A stretch of DNA of 15,373 nucleotides from an uncultured Roseburia sp. (GTDB taxonomy: Bacteria; Bacillota_A; Clostridia; Lachnospirales; Lachnospiraceae), in contig CAAEAE010000163.1 in the NCBI GenBank assembly GCA_900753715.1, positions 1 to 15,373 of the forward strand, written 5' to 3'. Positions 13,770 through 15,373 of this stretch are shown one piece after another. Made by a program: the position numbers and the translations under genes. Position 1 is the stretch's first letter; every line of letters starts with the position of its first letter. The notes under the pieces were generated by a model, which worked only from the letters and a program-made list of their open reading frames with translations, was not told the DNA's origin and ran no database searches.

Positions 13770-14708
13770 TTAGTTGTTGGCAAACAGCGGGGTAGACAGA
13801 TATCTGTCTCCGGAATCCGGCAATAATACAACGATATTTTTTCCTGCGTTTTCCGGTCTTGCTGCAAGAATTCCGGCAGCCTTTAATGCTGCGCCGGAAG
13901 AAATACCTACTAAGATTCCCTCGCTGACTGCAAATGCCTTTCCTTCTGCAAAAGCATCTTCGTTCTCAATGGCGATAACTTCATCATAAATCTTGGTGTT
14001 CAATACATCCGGTACAAATCCGGCTCCGATACCCTGAATCTTATGAGCACCTGGTGTACCTTTGGAAAGAACCGGGCTGCCAGCCGGCTCAACTGCAACT
14101 ACTTTTACATTCGGATTCTTGGATTTTAAGTATTCACCAACACCGGTAACGGTTCCACCTGTACCAACACCAGCTACGAAAATATCAACCTTGCCGTCAG
14201 TCTGATCCCAGATTTCAGGTCCTGTGGTCTCTTTGTGCACCTTCGGGTTTGCCGGGTTTACAAACTGTCCAAGGATAATAGAACCTGGAATGGATTCTTT
14301 TAATTCCTCTGCCTTTGCAATTGCACCCTTCATACCCTTTGCGCCCTCTGTCAGCACCAGTTCTGCGCCATATGCTGCCAAAAGATTTCTACGTTCTACA
14401 CTCATTGTATCCGGTAATGTCAGGATTGCATGATAACCCTTTGCTGCTGCTACCGCTGCGAGTCCAATTCCGGTATTTCCGGATGTCGGCTCGATAATGG
14501 TTGCTCCTGGCTTTAATAATCCTTTGCTCTCTGCATCCTCAATCATTGCTTTTGCAATACGGTCTTTTACGGAGCCTGCCGGATTCAGATACTCAAGTTT
14601 TGCAAAAACGGTTGCTCCGGTAATACCTGCTTTTTTGCTGTAACCGTTTAATTTTAATAATGGGGTTTCTCCAATCAGTTCCAATGCGCTCTCAACATAT
14701 TTGCTCAT
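13770..14708 (-). CDS. cysK: Cysteine synthase A (O-acetylserine sulfhydrylase), 312 aa
   Basis: This PLP-dependent fold-type II enzyme makes cysteine from O-acetylserine and sulfide in the cytosol. The N-terminus has [11 protein letters not shown], and K48 in NPAGSVKDR forms the PLP Schiff base. TSGNTG binds substrate/[11 protein letters not shown] holds the phosphate, and SSGAAL lies near the C-terminus. The length is normal for CysK, and the sequence reads as a plain synthase without the extra domains of cystathionine beta-synthase. The start is the ATG at 14708, with AGAGGAG about 7 nt upstream, rather than an upstream ATG at 14756 that lacks a site. It has its own promoter and terminator and is flanked on both sides by identical tRNA-Cys genes. 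A tandem 9-bp repeat at the promoter may be a repressor site. Confidence 0.96.
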   Translation of the reverse strand: MSKYVESALELIGETPLLKLNGYSKKAGITGATVFAKLEYLNPAGSVKDRIAKAMIEDAESKGLLKPGATIIEPTSGNTGIGLAAVAAAKGYHAILTLPDTMSVERRNLLAAYGAELVLTEGAKGMKGAIAKAEELKESIPGSIILGQFVNPANPKVHKETTGPEIWDQTDGKVDIFVAGVGTGGTVTGVGEYLKSKNPNVKVVAVEPAGSPVLSKGTPGAHKIQGIGAGFVPDVLNTKIYDEVIAIENEDAFAEGKAFAVSEGILVGISSGAALKAAGILAARPENAGKNIVVLLPDSGDRYLSTPLFANN

Positions 14709-14715
14709 GAATATT

Positions 14716-14722
14716 CTCCTCT
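14716..14722 (-). promoter_or_regulatory. Ribosome binding site deciding the cysK start
   Basis: AGAGGAG (complement 14716-14722) lies 7 nt before the ATG at 14708. The longer in-frame reading back to 14756 would place this site inside the coding sequence. Confidence 0.8.
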
Positions 14723-14793
14723 CTGCTGTACGGCTGTTTTTATTCTCTCCGCACATCTTTAAAATTTGTTCTCGTTCTCATTTCCCACTTGCT

Positions 14794-14811
14794 TGGTAGG
14801 AATGGTATGAA
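14794..14811. promoter_or_regulatory. Tandem 9-bp repeat at the cysK transcription start (candidate operator)
   Basis: TGGTAGGAA (14794-14802) and TGGTATGAA (14803-14811) match at 8 of 9 positions and abut. They lie between the -10 box (14815-14820) and the leader, covering the expected start site near 14808. That position is typical of a repressor site. An Rrf2-type cysteine regulator such as CymR is a candidate, but this is inference. Confidence 0.4.
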
Positions 14812-14814
14812 TTA

Positions 14815-14842
14815 ATTATAACTTAATATCTTTAAATGTCAA
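14815..14842 (-). promoter_or_regulatory. Promoter of cysK
   Basis: On the minus strand TTGACA (complement 14837-14842), a 16-bp spacer and TATAAT (complement 14815-14820) match both consensus hexamers exactly. The start should be near 14808, giving an approximately 100-nt leader without T-box or S-box features. Confidence 0.9.
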
Positions 14843-14867
14843 GTATCTTTTTTATAAATTTATTTTT

Positions 14868-14923
14868 CCTGTTTTAACAGGTTGCGTGTTGCTGCGCATC
14901 CCTGTAAAGTGAAGCTTTACAGG
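14868..14923. repeat. Two related hairpins upstream of the cysK promoter
   Basis: CCTGT-TTTA-ACAGG (14868-14881) and CCTGTAAAG-TGAAG-CTTTACAGG (14901-14923) share the CCTGT/ACAGG stem base. Neither is followed by a T-run on either strand. They lie between the rRNA-operon terminator and cysK. Function is unknown: a small repeat element or transcript-end structure is possible. Confidence 0.35.
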
Positions 14924-14951
14924 AAATTACAGCGGCATTTTCTATATAACG

Positions 14952-14982
14952 AAAAAGCTGTGTATGATTTCATACACAGCTT
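14952..14982 (-). terminator. Intrinsic terminator at the end of the rRNA/tRNA operon
   Basis: On the minus strand AAGCTGTGTATG and CATACACAGCTT form a perfect 12-bp stem with a 4-nt loop, followed by five T residues (complement 14952-14956). It ends the 23S-tRNA-Asn-tRNA-Cys transcript before cysK. Confidence 0.95.
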
Positions 14983-14988
14983 CTCACA

Positions 14989-15059
14989 AGGTGACTAACG
15001 GATTTGAACCGATGATCAGGGAGTTGCAGTCCCACGCCTTACCACTTGGCTAAGTCACC
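14989..15059 (-). tRNA. tRNA-Cys (GCA), copy 2, in the rRNA operon tail
   Basis: This 71-nt gene is identical to the one at 13557-13627. It has the same GGTGACT/AGTCACC acceptor stem, U73 and GCA anticodon, and no encoded CCA. It lies 32 nt downstream of tRNA-Asn with no promoter in between, so it is probably cotranscribed with the rRNA operon and ends at the terminator 14952-14982. Confidence 0.96.
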
Positions 15060-15091
15060 ATATTCAATTATTTCTCTCTGAAAAGAAATAA

Positions 15092-15164
15092 CTCCCCGAG
15101 TAGGACTCGAACCTACGACAGCGCGGTTAACAGCCGCGTGCTCTACCGACTGAGCTATCGAGGA
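15092..15164 (-). tRNA. tRNA-Asn (GUU)
   Basis: This is a 73-nt cloverleaf. The acceptor arm is TCCTCGA paired with TCGGGGA (one G·U), with G73. The anticodon stem CGCGG/CCGCG closes the loop CTGTTAA, giving anticodon GUU. The T-arm contains GGTTCGAGTCC, and no CCA is encoded. It follows the 23S gene by about 150 nt on the same strand. Confidence 0.97.
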
Positions 15165-15212
15165 ATAATAATACGAAGTTTCCTTCGCACCAGGTATTCT
15201 ATGATTGCACAA

Positions 15213-15235
15213 AATGACGTAATCGTTACGTCATT
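15213..15235. other. Perfect hairpin in the 23S-tRNA spacer
   Basis: AATGACGTAA (15213-15222) and TTACGTCATT (15226-15235) form a 10-bp palindrome with a 3-nt loop. There is no T-run strong enough for a terminator. It may be an RNA-processing signal that helps separate the 23S precursor from tRNA-Asn. Confidence 0.45.
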
Positions 15236-15312
15236 CCTGATACAAAATATCTTATGTAACTGCAATACTGATTATACCTTCAAAACTTCATACAGATTTC
15301 CGATTATAACTT

Positions 15313-15373
15313 TTGGTCAAGCCCTCGATCGATTAGTAACAGTCAGCTCCACACGTTGCCGTGCTTCCACCTC
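15313..15373 (-). rRNA. 23S rRNA, 3' end (partial)
   Basis: Read on the minus strand, the right edge contains the conserved end of large-subunit rRNA: ACGGCAACGTGTGGAGCTGA, then CTAATCGATCGAGGGCTTGACC, the strand that pairs with the 23S 5' end. The mature 3' end should lie within a few bases of 15313. The rest of the gene is beyond the window. Confidence 0.93.

Noticed and set aside
14709..14756. 16-residue N-terminal extension of CysK
   Set aside because: The family N-terminus matches the start at 14708, which has a strong AGAGGAG; the extension would contain that site.

Overview
The window looks like chromosomal DNA from an anaerobic Firmicute of the Clostridia, most likely Lachnospiraceae. 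The evidence is a ferredoxin-linked 2-oxoacid oxidoreductase of pyruvate type, a T-box leader in front of tyrS, consensus sigma-A promoters, strong AAAGGAG/GGAGG ribosome binding sites, tRNA genes without an encoded CCA, and a clostridial-type 23S rRNA 3' end. The genus is not certain. I see no phage genes, transposases, CRISPR arrays or clear transfer signatures.

Layout. At the left edge (minus strand) is the N-terminal part of a glycerophosphodiester phosphodiesterase, preceded by a permease of the ArsB/NhaD/SLC13 ion-transporter group with its own promoter. Diverging from the permease (plus strand) are two abutting genes that together encode a complete pyruvate:ferredoxin-type oxidoreductase in an unusual split: gamma+delta domains in one chain, alpha+beta domains in the other. 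After them comes an array of three 11-bp direct repeats and a small acidic protein of unknown function. Then comes a perfect TTGACA-17-TATAAT promoter, a full T-box riboswitch (tyrosine specifier UAC) and tyrS.

From 7529 to 13460 everything runs on the minus strand. A response regulator and sensor kinase come first, then an ABC ATPase and a large two-module FtsX permease, then an alpha/beta-hydrolase esterase. Two 11-bp direct repeats lie just upstream of the ABC genes and overlap the kinase stop codon. They are the likely binding site of the response regulator, so this looks like a sensing and export/resistance module with the esterase as a possible accessory.

The right end (minus strand) is the tail of an rRNA operon: the 23S 3' end, tRNA-Asn, tRNA-Cys and a terminator. 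Downstream are cysK (cysteine synthase) with a strong promoter and terminator, and a second tRNA-Cys identical over 71 nt with its own promoter and terminator. cysK is therefore bracketed by two identical tRNA-Cys genes. No 5S rRNA lies between the 23S and the tRNAs.

The most noteworthy points are the rearranged two-chain PFOR, the triple 11-bp repeat array at 5203-5235, the regulatory repeats of the two-component/ABC module, the tRNA-Cys/cysK/tRNA-Cys arrangement, and a hairpin after tyrS that pairs perfectly only in the minus-strand RNA. I found no clearly new defence or mobile system.
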